Source of the DNA: Daphnia carinata
Lineage: Eukaryota > Arthropoda > Branchiopoda > Diplostraca > Daphniidae
Length of the DNA stretch: 64,000 nucleotides
Direction: 5' to 3'
NCBI RefSeq assembly: GCF_022539665.2
Contig: NC_081337.1
Location: 7,106,679 to 7,170,678 of the forward strand
In this document: piece by piece, positions 1-11,200 of the stretch
Layout of the letters: each line of letters begins with the position of its first letter
How positions within the stretch are numbered: the stretch's first letter is position 1
Program-made: the position numbers and the translations under genes
The notes under the pieces: model-generated
Seen by the model: the letters and a program-made list of their open reading frames with translations, nothing else
Database searches by the model: none
Told to the model about the DNA's origin: nothing

Positions 1-2429
1 ATAGACCAAACGCACGAAATATTTGTCGTGGGTCTCTAATCACCTGCCTTTTCCGTATCAAAAAGCCAATCTAGCGGACGTCAAGGTCTGTGTGTGATGC
101 AATAAACCACCGTGAGTGGGCTGAATACAATTCGAGAGGGAAACGGACCAAAATCTAACACACCAGCAAAATAAATGAGATACATGAATCAAAGAACAAG
201 CAATAGGAAATAGGAACATTTGATGACACTTCTCGTAACGTTAAACATTTCTTGTATGCGCACATTAATCTTGCTGGCCTATGTGAGAACGATTGCGACA
301 ACACACGAGTTCTATGGTCAAAACGGATTTTTGTCCACACAACGTGACATGCCGCAACTACAGGATGGTTGGGTGTTAAACTCCTTTGTCACTACACTTT
401 TAGACAACGTGTTGGCAGAATAGAAACCGAGAGAGGCTGATGACGTCATAGGGCTGTTAAAAGTATGATGGCATTCTGACAATGATTATGCACATTTCAT
501 TTCGGGAGATACTTTGTAGTGCGTGGCCTTCTTATAATGCTGATTCGTTCATCGTTTTAATGTGAAACCAGTCTTCTGAAGTGAACGTCGCTGCATGTAC
601 TAACTTATTAGGTTATGCCAGTTTATGCCTGCACAGCGTGGAAGGCACAGCTGCACATTCCGTTTGTCTTTGCTAAGCAGGCAAAGCAGCTTGCACGCTA
701 TGCAGGCAAAGCTTTCGATCGATGTACGGTGTCTGTACTTAAATCAGAGGGTACAAATATTAGTTTACCTGTCGGACAAAGCTTCTTGCATACATCATTG
801 GAACTAACGCACGTTCGGACTTAAGACATTCGGTCAATTTATACGTGGCTCTCTTCGCCCGTGCCCAACCGACGACTCTATTATCTACTACTAATTGACG
901 CGAACGGCAGAAATGCTAATGAAGCTGCCTTGCCACATCCTGGCTTACATGATGCTAATTGGCACTCAGTTTTACATTTAATTTTATCATTCAACCTCAG
1001 TTTAAGCTCGTTTTATCTATAGTCAGAACGATAAAACTTGCATCCGAAGAGTTATATAGAAGCACTCGATTTGCTTGTACGGAACTGGAACAATCTAGGA
1101 GTAAGGAAACTTGAAATATTGAAAAGCTTCTTATCGAATAATAAAAGAAAGGCTTAAAAAGACGGCACGGAATCGTGAGAAAAAAGATCAGAAACCAGAG
1201 CCACGACACGTTCCTGAGAAAAATAAGAAAACATTTTTTTTTACCCACGTTAAAATACATCATTTGTTCACGAATATTTTTACTTTGTTTCTAAACGTAT
1301 CCAAACTACAAGAGCAACTGCTATTGTGCTACTCGATTCTTCATTTTCAGGCAAAACATATTCGACAGCAAATAAAAATCAAAGTTTTAAGCATATCATG
1401 TTTACAAGACATCATCCAAATATAAGAGAAACTGAGGACAACAGCCTTTATGTTTCTGACAGTTGGCTGGCCTGCTGATTAGAGCCCTGTATAAATTACT
1501 GTCAAGAAAAGCTGTACAGCGAGTGAAAGTTCTTTTGCCAGCTCTCCGAATTAGTTATACCTGAATGCCGACCTTGAGCTTTCTTATTCGCAGACCAGAA
1601 GATGTGTTACCTTGAATGGTGAGAGTTTCGTCAAACAAAATTTTTGGGGCCCATGAGGGCGTAACTTTTAAGCATGCGTGCGTACCCTTGTTTTCCCAAT
1701 TTTTAAAAAAGATTACCACAAACTGTTGAAATGTTTCCATTAAATTTCAACAGCTTTCGCTCACAATAAAATATTTGATCGAATTTTATTGTTTCCCTAA
1801 TTCAGATGTTTCGTTAAATTTTTGAAAAATCTTCTTCGTCACACGCGCAGAAGAAGCTCTTGATGGTGGGATGATTTCCTGGGTAGCAAATCAGCTTTTG
1901 AGTTACCCTACTTCGAGCTCCCCTGAATTTGCGTAGCGCATTCACTCGCATTATTATTCCATCTCTTCCCGTTAGGATAATATGCGTACGTGCGCAATGC
2001 AACGTACAGTGGGTTAGGCGGACAAATTTTGACGAGCACAACGGCGACGAACTGTATATTCCGTTTTTGAAACAATTCCAAAGGCCATGTGATTTCGGAA
2101 TAGAAAGGACAGAGATGGAAGAGTCTCAAAATTAGGACGCGAAGGGCAGACCTTGCATGCAGGCTGGGCTTGTTCCCACTGCCGAAGGGTTTCTACGTTT
2201 CAAACCAATGGCATATAAACGTGCGAGAAACAAGCCAAGCGGGTTAGTTTTGAACGTACATCTCTGGCAACAGGACGGTATTGATTTACGTTCACCATTC
2301 TATGATATATTTGTAATAGTGATAAGTTTGAGCTTCAGACAACTATACTAAAAAGAGTGGCTGGAAAAATCTCGTGCAATCAACGTATTTCCGATTGCTG
2401 CCCGTTTCCGTCCGCCACTCCCTAAAAAA
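1..2429. other. Intergenic region upstream of the first rolling stone-like gene
   Basis: No ORF here is recognisable and none has a splice-consistent partner. The only clean motif I see is a perfect CRE-type palindrome TGACGTCA at 441-448. The last few hundred bases probably hold the promoter and 5' UTR of the gene that starts at 2430, but no TATA box can be singled out. A distant exon of an unrelated gene cannot be excluded. Confidence 0.5.
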
Positions 2430-3477
2430 ATGTTTCCGGCCATCAAGCTATTTCCTCTGCGCGAGCAGCTTAGTCTGAGCCATGATAACATGTACGACTT
2501 CGCAGTATTTTCGGTAAATATTTGATAGTATCAGATTTCCCCGGGAACTAGATAGTTGTTTAGTAAGCGTAAAATTTGTTTATCTTTCTGAACAGTGGCA
2601 ATCAAAACGGAATCAAGTGTCGGGACATTACCTCATCTATCGTTTCGTGGTTGCAGCTCTATTTTTAGCGGTTGTCACCTTCTGCGGGTCGAGAAGTAAC
2701 CACCCGGAATACTGGATGATTTATCTTAGCCATATTGGACTTATTCTGCAAACTTTGCATTTGACGATAAGCGCTGCCTTTCCAGTTCAGCTTCTTTTGC
2801 TAACCAATAGAAGTAATCTAAACTATCTATAGGGACGTACAAAATCTTAGGTTGTTAATCTGTAATTTCTTTAGGTCGCGTTGACAATAAAATGCCTCCT
2901 TTGGCACGGTTCTCTTGGTTTCTCTACAACGTCACGAATCTACTCAGTTTGGTTATTTCGGTCGTCTTCTGGGCCGTACTCTTCACTCCAGGTCCGTTTC
3001 TCGCACTCAAAATATTTGCGTTCTAATCTCATATTGTTTTTGTTTTCAGCCAAAGGACTGAAAGACAGAGATGTCCTTGTTCACGCGCTGAACTCTGTCA
3101 TGTCGATCAGCGATATATTCATTAGCAGGAGACCGTGTCGTATGTTGCACTTCCACCATTCACTTGCTGCATTAATTCCGTACGTCGCGTTTAGTGCCAT
3201 TTATTGGGCAGCAGGAGGTACAAGAGAAAACGGCCTCTCTTACATTTACCCGATTCTCAATTGGGAGAATCTTAGCTTAACAGTCCCCTTTCTGATGATG
3301 GGACTAGTCTTCGGTCTACCCATTGTTCACGGTGTCATTTGGAGTCTCCACTTGCTGAGAGATCGTCTAATCAGGTGTTGTAAACGCGATGGCCATCACG
3401 ATCATCAAAGTCAATGGAACCCTACTTTCGTTCCAGACGAGAAAAGTGCAGATAGCGCAATTGTGATTAAAACCTAA
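2430..3477 (+). CDS. Rolling stone-like multi-pass membrane protein, copy 1
   Basis: Four coding exons join in frame: 2430-2513, 2596-2812, 2875-2991 and 3050-3477, with splice phases 0, 1, 1, giving 281 residues. The protein has several hydrophobic segments, including FVVAALFLAVVTF, LSLVISVVFWAVLF and LAALIPYVAFSAIYW. It also has the family hallmarks RFSWFLYNVTNL, SGRPCR-like SRRPCR and FSAIYWAAGG. Drosophila Rolling stone is a membrane protein needed for myoblast fusion; the role of this crustacean copy is unknown. The exon 2 donor (GTAATC) is inferred from the paralogue at 4870: reading straight through gives a stop at 2832. A polyadenylation signal AATAAA lies at 3751-3756. Family assignment is firm; orthology to fly rost rather than a relative is not. 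Confidence 0.85.
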
Positions 3478-4869
3478 GTTGTCCACTTAATCCCAATACT
3501 TAAGTTCAAGTGCAAAAAAAAAGTACCTTCTTGCATGACTATTACGTCTGTATTTCTTCGTTGTGGCAAATTTTCAAGGAATCTATTACTGGGATACTGT
3601 CGTATATAAAAATCTGCCTTCTTTTTTATAGTCACGAAATTGTCGTAAATATCTCCAATGACTAGCCTTTGCGATGGATTTTGAATGACTTTTGATCCAC
3701 TATGTATCTCACGTAATAATGCTTTTGTTTTGTTACGTAAAAATCGCATAAATAAAGTTTATTTTTTTATCGGAAACAAGCATTTGTACATACAGCAGGT
3801 GTTCAGACTTTCCCACGGTTGCTAACGAAAAGAGGGTATTGAGAATCGAACTTACGTGGTTCCAATAGTGGCAATTATGCCCTGGTATCGGACCGAAATA
3901 TGTTTTATTCACACGTCATTGCGAAATTTGTCATTCGAATGAACCAGATGATTTGGAACGGAAATCAACATCTGAAAGGTCATCATTCCTATTTGCGAAT
4001 GTTTCGTGTTTTTCGTGAGAGTGCGGAGGTGTCACGTACTTGGGTTATTCCTACGTTACAAGGAAACTGTTTTTAAACGCTTATCGATAAGGTTATATGA
4101 GGCTCTTGATACTAGTTGGAAGTTTGGGATAAAAGGATTTTGAATTTGATGGCAATCATTATTTGCTCTGAACTACTTCTCTAAATAGACGTGGGACCCA
4201 AATGCCTAATAACTTTTATGAGGAAATTTGAAAGTTGAAGAGAAACGCTATTTGGAAGACGACGATCGATTGCGTGCTTGTTCTTTGTTTTAGTAGGCTA
4301 TTTTGTATTCATTAGCAAGCGATGGAGGTTCTATTAAAATTGACGGCCCCGTTTCCAAGGAAGGCCAGCCGTTAGTTTATCAACACATTTTGTTGCAGGT
4401 CGACTAACGTTTTAACTCAAAAATGAAGTTACGAGCGGAAAAACAAACTTAAAAAAAAAATCAAAATGAAAACATATTTCTCTCGTTTGTTTGTTTTTGC
4501 AATCGCTTTCCCTGGTTACTAAAACTGAAGCAGGTCAATTCCATGGTTTTCTTTTTTCACATTTCTTGTTGAGCGAATGAAAGCATTTATTATTGATATT
4601 CGGATTCGGAAAGGATTAGACACTTCTATTTAAGAATAGCCAATGGAAAAAAAAACGGAAAAGCCTTTTGTCATTTTTACGGTACAATAAACTTACGTTA
4701 ACTTGGTAAACTATTTCAGTTCTTATCGCCTTATCTTGGTCGCTATCAAAGGATACAAATGCTTGTTTACAATTCGAAAATAAAGAGTGCATCGTATTCT
4801 ATACTTGTCTGAACATATTTGCCTTCCCGTGTTTCTCCTTTTGTCACATATTGTGGGTGTTCGTCGAAG
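3478..4869. other. Spacer between the two rolling stone-like genes
   Basis: This holds the 3' UTR of copy 1, with a polyadenylation signal at 3751-3756, and the presumed promoter of copy 2. It is AT-rich with short poly-A and poly-T runs. I looked for a third degenerate rolling stone copy and saw none. Confidence 0.5.
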
Positions 4870-5978
4870 ATGAAAAAAGCGATTCGAAAGGAATTTCAAA
4901 AGAGTCAGTTTAATTTCCAACATGACAAGCCCCATGATTTTGCTATTTACGCTGTAAGTACGCCACTGTTAATTCAACAATTACCATCTGTTAAACATTT
5001 TTTTGTTATACCTTTCTTCTAATCGTACCGTTACAAATACGGAAAACAAAAAGTGGCAGGCTGATCGTGAGAAAATTTCAGGCTATTTCGTCTTCTACCG
5101 ATTCTTGGCTGCGGCGTTCTTTCTGTCTGTTCTGGTCGCTAACGGATCCATTAGCGAAACTCCAACTTACTTTTTTATTTACTTAACAAATCTAGGCTAC
5201 ATTATTCAGACACTCCACCTAGTATTGAGCGCAGCCGTTCCTATTGAATTTCTCCTGCAAAAGTCAAATGATGAGGGTGAGTAGCCAACAAAGGAAGGAA
5301 AACCGGAAGCCTTAGTGGCACTTGTATCCTGAAACTCATTTGAGATCTCTTAAGTAGATGGCGTCAAATGGACTTTTCTGGGCCGCTTCTCTTGGTTTTT
5401 GTACAATGTGACGAACTTGATCTCTCTAGTCATTACGGTAATTTATTGGATCGCTCTATATACGCCAGGTAATTAGTATTTGCAATTTATAATGAGATTT
5501 TATACAGCTTTGTAACTCTATTTATTTGAATATTTAACTTGAATGACCTGGCGTTGGTGGCGCAAACAAACGTTCAGGTACTGGACTAACAGCGATGAAT
5601 TTTTTTGTCCACGGATTCAACAGCATTATGTCGATGGGCGACATCCTAGTGAGCGGCAGGCCATGTCGACTGATGCACTTTTACCAGCCATTTGTCGTTA
5701 TTTTAGCGTATGTGGCCTTTAGTGCTATCTACTGGGCTGCGGGGGGAGTCAACTCGCAGGGTCAATCCTACATCTACCCAGTTCTTGACTGGGACAACCT
5801 TAGTCTAACAGTCCCGTTCGTTACGATTGGAATGTTTATATTATTACCCATCGTACACGCTCTTTTGTGGGCATTGCACAAACTCAGAGATTACGTTCTA
5901 CGCGGCAGAATACGAAGAAAATCTTTCAGCCAATCCGAAATTATCGGCGAGCAGAATCCGGTATTCGAATTGGCTTGA
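4870..5978 (+). CDS. Rolling stone-like multi-pass membrane protein, copy 2
   Basis: Four exons join in frame: 4870-4953, 5054-5276, 5358-5468 and 5578-5978, giving 272 residues. Exon 1 is 84 nt as in copy 1, and the intron phases 0, 1, 1 are identical, so this is a tandem duplicate. Shared motifs include RFSWFLYNVTNLISLVI, SGRPCRLMHF and FSAIYWAAGG. Copy 2 has a longer basic N-terminus starting MKKAIRKEF and a shorter tail ending NPVFELA. The exon 2 acceptor, AAAAAG before TGG at 5054, has a poor pyrimidine tract, but the paralogue supports it. A candidate polyadenylation signal AATAAA lies at 6353-6358. Function as for copy 1: probably a plasma-membrane protein, possibly in cell fusion or muscle, by family analogy only. 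Confidence 0.85.
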
Positions 5979-7103
5979 ACCATACATAGTTGTTTCAGAA
6001 AAACTATTACATAATTTCTTCGATAAATACAAAACAATTTTCTAAAACGTGTAACACCAGTTGTTCCTCTGAGTTCTCGATAGCACAGAAAAATCAGCTT
6101 TCCGAAGATCCAATGAGGCAAGGCAAATCCTGTTCTACCATAGCCTGGTTCAGTCGTGTGGGGGTCTTACGCTGCATTAGCCAATCATGATTAACGCTGC
6201 CCTACCAACCATCCCTGCGGCCTTTTTCTGGTAGCGTACATTTATTCAGGAACTCGTTTTCCCAAACTTCGAGACTAAAAGCTGTGGTACTCTCATCTTG
6301 TTATCTTGCTTTAATATAAACCTGTTTGTAACCAGAATTTTATAAAGCAAGCAATAAACCGTGTAGTTTAGACGAATCTTGTAGTTTAAATAACACTGGG
6401 AATGGTAGAACAAATAGAATTTTTTTTTTTTTTTGTACTCCTCTATTAGGCTGAACATGCTCTACTATCTTGAACGACGCCCAAGTTTTGACACGCACCT
6501 GTCTTGTGTTTCATGCGCTGTGCCTGAGCGGGTATGGTAGTGAAAAAAAAAGACACCACGTATAAGTAAAAATCGTTCATGTGGACCATTTATAAGGCCA
6601 TGAAAATCGTATGTCGATTACATTTACCCTCATCAAATTGATTGTCATCAAGGAATCTAGAATTTTACACCTTTTAGGCAGGAGCACACTTTGCTATGCA
6701 TATTAAGCACACAACTGGCTAGTACATGTAGAATCTCTGACAAGAAATAGAAAACCTGTTTTTTATTGTTTTGGGTTTTTTTTTTTTGCCTAAACTTTCT
6801 GAACATGTTTAGTTAAAAGGTCTTGTGGTCTTCTAAATAGTTTAGTTGTGCCTTCCCTGTTCAACTTTATGTAGTTGGACACATATTTTAAACCTAACCA
6901 GGGAATACCAATGGCACAATTAATTCCAATTTTATATGTAAAGCCAAAACATAAAAGACTTCCACCCTTTTAATTAATACGAACCATCAATGAGAAAACC
7001 TGGTGTATGGTCAAGGAAGGATCTTGGCCAAATATGTATTAAAATAGGACGTGGCGGATACAAAGTTAAGGCAAAACTGATGTCTGCTAAAGAAAACAGA
7101 TTC
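5979..7103. other. Convergent intergenic region between rolling stone copy 2 and BRK1
   Basis: This should contain the 3' UTRs of both flanking genes. AATAAA at 6353-6358 (+) fits copy 2, and a minus-strand AATAAA-type signal near 6760 could serve BRK1. No protein-like ORF is seen; there are poly-T/A runs near 6420, 6541 and 6776. Confidence 0.5.
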
Positions 7104-7465
7104 TCATGTCAGGGTGTCGCCTTTTGTCACCTACAATCAAAAACACATAAATCATTAAGTATAAACAGAATTTTGTTAGCATAGAAAAAAGTATTACCCT
7201 AGCTTCTAAGTATTCAATTTTTCTTTCAAGTCGGGTGATTTTCTCGTTCAGCACGGCTAGACGTCCACGACAAGACATGTCTGTAACCATGTCAAACCAA
7301 ACAAGTTATTGGTGACGAAACAAGTATCCACCAGTCAAAATGTGTTATACCAAATGAATTGAGGAAATCAGTAATCTTCTTAATGCTACTGGTGATGACT
7401 TCAATGTACTCCCTGTTGGCCCAGTCCTGTTGGGTTTGTTTTTGAAGGGTGTATTTAGTAGACAT
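7104..7465 (-). CDS. BRK1: BRICK1 / HSPC300, smallest WAVE regulatory complex subunit
   Basis: Three small exons on the minus strand, 7465-7351, 7280-7198 and 7130-7104, join in phases 1 and 0 to give 74 residues. Human BRK1 has 75. Exon 1 carries [19 protein letters not shown], exon 2 carries [15 protein letters not shown] and RKIEYLEAR, and the nine-codon last exon adds VTKGDTLT and a stop. The whole chain is the short coiled coil that forms a heterotrimer with WAVE and Abi inside the WAVE complex, which activates Arp2/3 downstream of Rac. The last exon is found only by splice logic: its acceptor, gattgtag, lies at 7131. The gene is divergent from srGAP, with 665 bp between start codons. 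Confidence 0.95.
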
Positions 7466-8130
7466 CGTTTGCCAGCTTTGTTTGTGTTTGAGAACTGTCA
7501 AATCCCCATTAGCTACGTTTCACCATCGCTCCAATTTCTGTATAATAAAAATAAAAGTGAAACGAATAAAAAATTTAATAAAAGTAAAAAAAACCTTAGT
7601 TGCTTAGATTACCTTAAAATATTTAAATGCTAAATTAAAGAAAATTATCTAGAAATTTATGAGAAACCATGACAATGAAAGCTCTGTTACCAACAATAAA
7701 CGCTAGCTGGCGTGACGATAGCCCTGAATACGGAAATGTCGAATGGCCTGCAGCTTGTACCGAAGACCAAAAGGAGGAGCGTACATTGTGGAGGAGGGGA
7801 CGCGAGCTCGGGGTAAGGCTAAGCGATATGTGCCGTGCGTGCGTTAGTTTTGGATTTTCAACCGACTCGTTCAACTTGCCGCCTCTTTTCGATCACTCCG
7901 TTTGAAGTTAGCGTTTCACGAAAAGCGACGAGACGTTCTTGGCACAACAGAAACTTAACGAAAAAGAGGCATTTTCGAGATGTCAGGGTGGGGCGTTTGA
8001 TCTCACTCCCCCACAAAAATCGGAAAAAGCCCCCGTCTGCCAGTGTCGTCTGTATGTGCTTGTGTAAGTTGGCGTCAGAGAGGCCCCCTCTCTCCATCTT
8101 TGGATCTTCTAGTCCCTCATTACACGTGAA
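7466..8130. promoter_or_regulatory. Putative bidirectional promoter of BRK1 and srGAP
   Basis: The 665 bp between the BRK1 start codon (minus) and the first srGAP start codon (plus) must hold both core promoters and 5' UTRs, unless remote 5' exons exist. The half near srGAP (7700-8130) is GC-richer and contains long ORFs in wrong frames, typical of a 5' UTR. I see no clear TATA box. Promoter sharing is inferred from position only. Confidence 0.5.
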
Positions 8131-8272
8131 ATGTCGGCCAACAAAATCGTGCTTAACATTTCGGCGCCGGTCTCATCAGTGCAACAACAAACAATCGTCC
8201 CGCCAGAGAGTGCCAAGAAAATGGCTCGGAAAGACAAAGAGTTTCTGTGGGAACTCGATTCACAAGTCAAAG
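8131..8272 (+). CDS. srGAP: srGAP first coding exon 1a (canonical N-terminus)
   Basis: ATG at 8131 opens 47 codons plus one base before a GTATAG donor at 8273. It ends in ARKDKEFLWELDSQVK, which matches the vertebrate srGAP N-terminus just before the conserved IRxQL that begins exon 2 at 11706. Phase 1 fits exon 2 exactly. The exon lies inside a longer ORF in another frame and is easily missed. Confidence 0.85.
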
Positions 8273-11200
8273 GTATAGTGACACTTTAACACCTAGCCTT
8301 ACTTGCAAAACACAAGACGGTTGTATTCAGTATATTATAACAAATAGTCGAATGTTTCCCCATTTACAAAAAAAAAACAAATTTTCAATCATCACTATCC
8401 CCCCGTTATCCCCCTACAAAGGCTCTGTCGTAAAAACGGTGGAACTGCAAAAGTCGTATATATAGGAAATGAGTCGAGCTGGAAAGTATGCTCGTAGGCG
8501 CAATAAGGTAGAAGGGCTTTTTGCGGTCGGAAGCCACCGGAAGCGTTGGGTTGCTGTTTTTCTTTTCCTACCCTTCCTTATCACGGTCTGCGAAACACTC
8601 TCAAGGTGATAGTCGTTATCACATGTTTTCGTCGTTACTCTAGCAAAATAAAAACAGATTATCAGTTACTGTGTAACGACGCTAGGAATCATTGAAAATT
8701 CGACTGTTTGGATCGTCGTGATGATGCTCTCACGACACAACGCATTCTGGTCAAAACCGGAAAGGGAAATGGAGAATCGTCTTATTTCTTGTATGCCTCT
8801 ATTAGATACTGTAAATAATAATCTTTTTTTGTTGGAGTTTTTTTTTTTCTTTTTGTCTTTTCGCTTGATTTGACAATCTGCTGTTGTTGGACATTGGTGT
8901 TAAATGGCAGCTGCGCACAGGACCAGATGCCATTTTCTATAAAATCGTTGACTGGTCCTCTTAACTGGGGGTCATCTGGACGGCTGATAAACGGGACCTA
9001 CCCACTTTTGGAAGTGGAAAGATTTCCTGAGTTCCAAGAACTGGGGGATATATTTCTTCTGACTTGGAAAGTGATGCCTTTATCTAAAGTCTTGCGCCAC
9101 ATCGCCGTCAAGACGCTGGGTGTTGGTAGACGGGGGGTCTTTATGTAGTTAAATATATTCTCCCTTGGCTAGACAGTTTTGCCATTTTTTGGGGTTCTTG
9201 AAGAAGAAAAAGGCCAGAGGGGTTGTAACGTTCTCCCCTGTGCCAGATGTGGGTGTAGATTTTCTCCCCTCCCATCCGTCGTTGGCGGAATGTCGGATGT
9301 CGGCGACGGATGAGAAACTAGTTCCATATGTTCCCTCCATTCATCCAGACAGTTGTGTCTGTCTGTTGGCAGAGACCGGTCGCTCTTTCACCGCCGAATG
9401 TTCACCGGATTTTAGTCGTTTTGTTCTCGTCCTCATTTGTTCAACGTAGCCGATAATCTCCCAGCATGTTTCAGTGCATTATCCAGCCCAGAAACGGCTG
9501 GATTCATCCGGCTTCCGCCGAATCCAAAGACGTCTTCCCAGGTAGACACCTCGTTTCCTCTTTATTTTCTCCAGGGAATTAATAGACTACTAGCGCGGCG
9601 GTTTTCACATCCACTGAAAAAAAAGAGATAAGAGTTTTTTTTTATTGATGTGTTCAAGTACGTTTTTTGTTTTGCTGATAGTTGTTTTAAAAAAGAAAAG
9701 AAAAGCAGCAAGTGAGCATCATATATTTATCTCGTTAGATATGCTAAGCAAGGAGTCTTTGGACTAACCTCCTTATTCTTGTTATTCTGAAGCTTATCGT
9801 GTATTGTATGTCGTGACATTGAACCCACTACATTTTTCGGCATCGCTGCTTCAGTTGAAGGTTCAGGTTGCACATTTCTGCAAACCGGTGTGGTGAGACA
9901 GACACCTTTAAAAGAATAAAACGGGGGGGGGGGAGCAGTGAGAGTTAATGAATAACATTCTAAACGCATGAACCGTGACTTTGAAACGTAGCCGGTTACA
10001 AGTTAGACGAAGTATAAATGTCTCTTTTCCTGTCGGCGCCACTTCGAGCTAAAAAGATCTCTGTTTTTTTCGTTCCCTCTCTCCCCCCTTTTGTAAACAA
10101 TATGTTTGTTTTTTTTTGTTTGGCAGTAAACAATATAAATCAACAGTTGGGGCTGTACCCAACTTCAGTCGGCTCCGAGCTTCTTTCAGGATCAGTCACG
10201 TCTCTCATTTACCTTCGTTTTTTTTTTTTTCGAAGCATTTTTTTGTTGTTATTCCCATTTCGCATCAATTATTTCTCTAACCGGCCGTGTTGTGCATTCC
10301 GAATACCTGTCCTTAATGATAGAAAGTGACCCGTTGGGACAAGGCTAATCTCATCGTTATTTTGAGTTGCTCGTGAAAGCGAACAATTACAACGAGAGAA
10401 AACCTAATCAAAATCGTGTGCATCATCGTAATAATTGAGAGAGAGAGAAAGACATCGAAAAGGCCGAAAAAGAAAGTCGAGTTTGAATTGGGCCACAAGA
10501 GGCGCTGTCATCGCGCGTCCATAGAAGAGTGTCTATTAAGATTCTATTCCATGATACATCTGAGCGCATACCGTACGTGCCTCTACTCTCTCTGCCTTTT
10601 TTTAGTGAGAAACGAAACACACACAATTTCGGAATAGGCGGGACATTGGGTCTTGGTTGCGTGGCCTGCAGGCACACGACACCACTAGCCGGATTCACGC
10701 CCTGTGGCGTTGCCGGGGATAAAATAACACAGAGTGTGTGTGTGTGTGTCGTAGATACTATTGCCAGAGGAGGTTTTTGAGCATTTTCAAAAAGCTCCGT
10801 CGACGCAGTAGACAGTGCAGTCGTGCTACGAGCTACACGTGCCCATGCGGTGGTCGGTCTATTTCCAAATTTCTCCCTGGTCGATTGTTACAGTCGCCTA
10901 AATTCTGTTCGAGGGTGGAAACAAGACAAACACAAACTGCAGCCGTCTGTGACGAGAACATCCGTTGTTGGCCTGTCTTGTTTGAAAGCATTATCGGTGA
11001 CGACAAGTGAATGCGTTGACATGAGGCGCAGCAGTTTGCCAGTCAGCCATCTTTAAATTGTAGGCCTCTCTTGGGCCTTGTTGATTTCCCAAAGTCGAGG
11101 AACAGACACAGATTTTGATCGTCATTTCTGGTGCTAGTGTTTTCGAGGGATCGAGTTGTAGAATTTTCTTATCAACATGGCAAAGAGTCCAGTGATACAA

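Noticed and set aside
2617-2832. Rolling stone copy 1 ending at the stop at 2830-2832
   Set aside because: The paralogue shows a phase-1 donor at the matching place. Using GTAATC at 2813 restores the family's next segment.
7835-8278. 147-codon plus-strand ORF
   Set aside because: It covers srGAP exon 1a in the wrong frame and has no recognisable features. The exon 1a frame fits the srGAP family.
8870-9148. 92-codon ORF inside srGAP intron 1
   Set aside because: No conserved motif, and no splice partner that keeps the frame with neighbouring exons.
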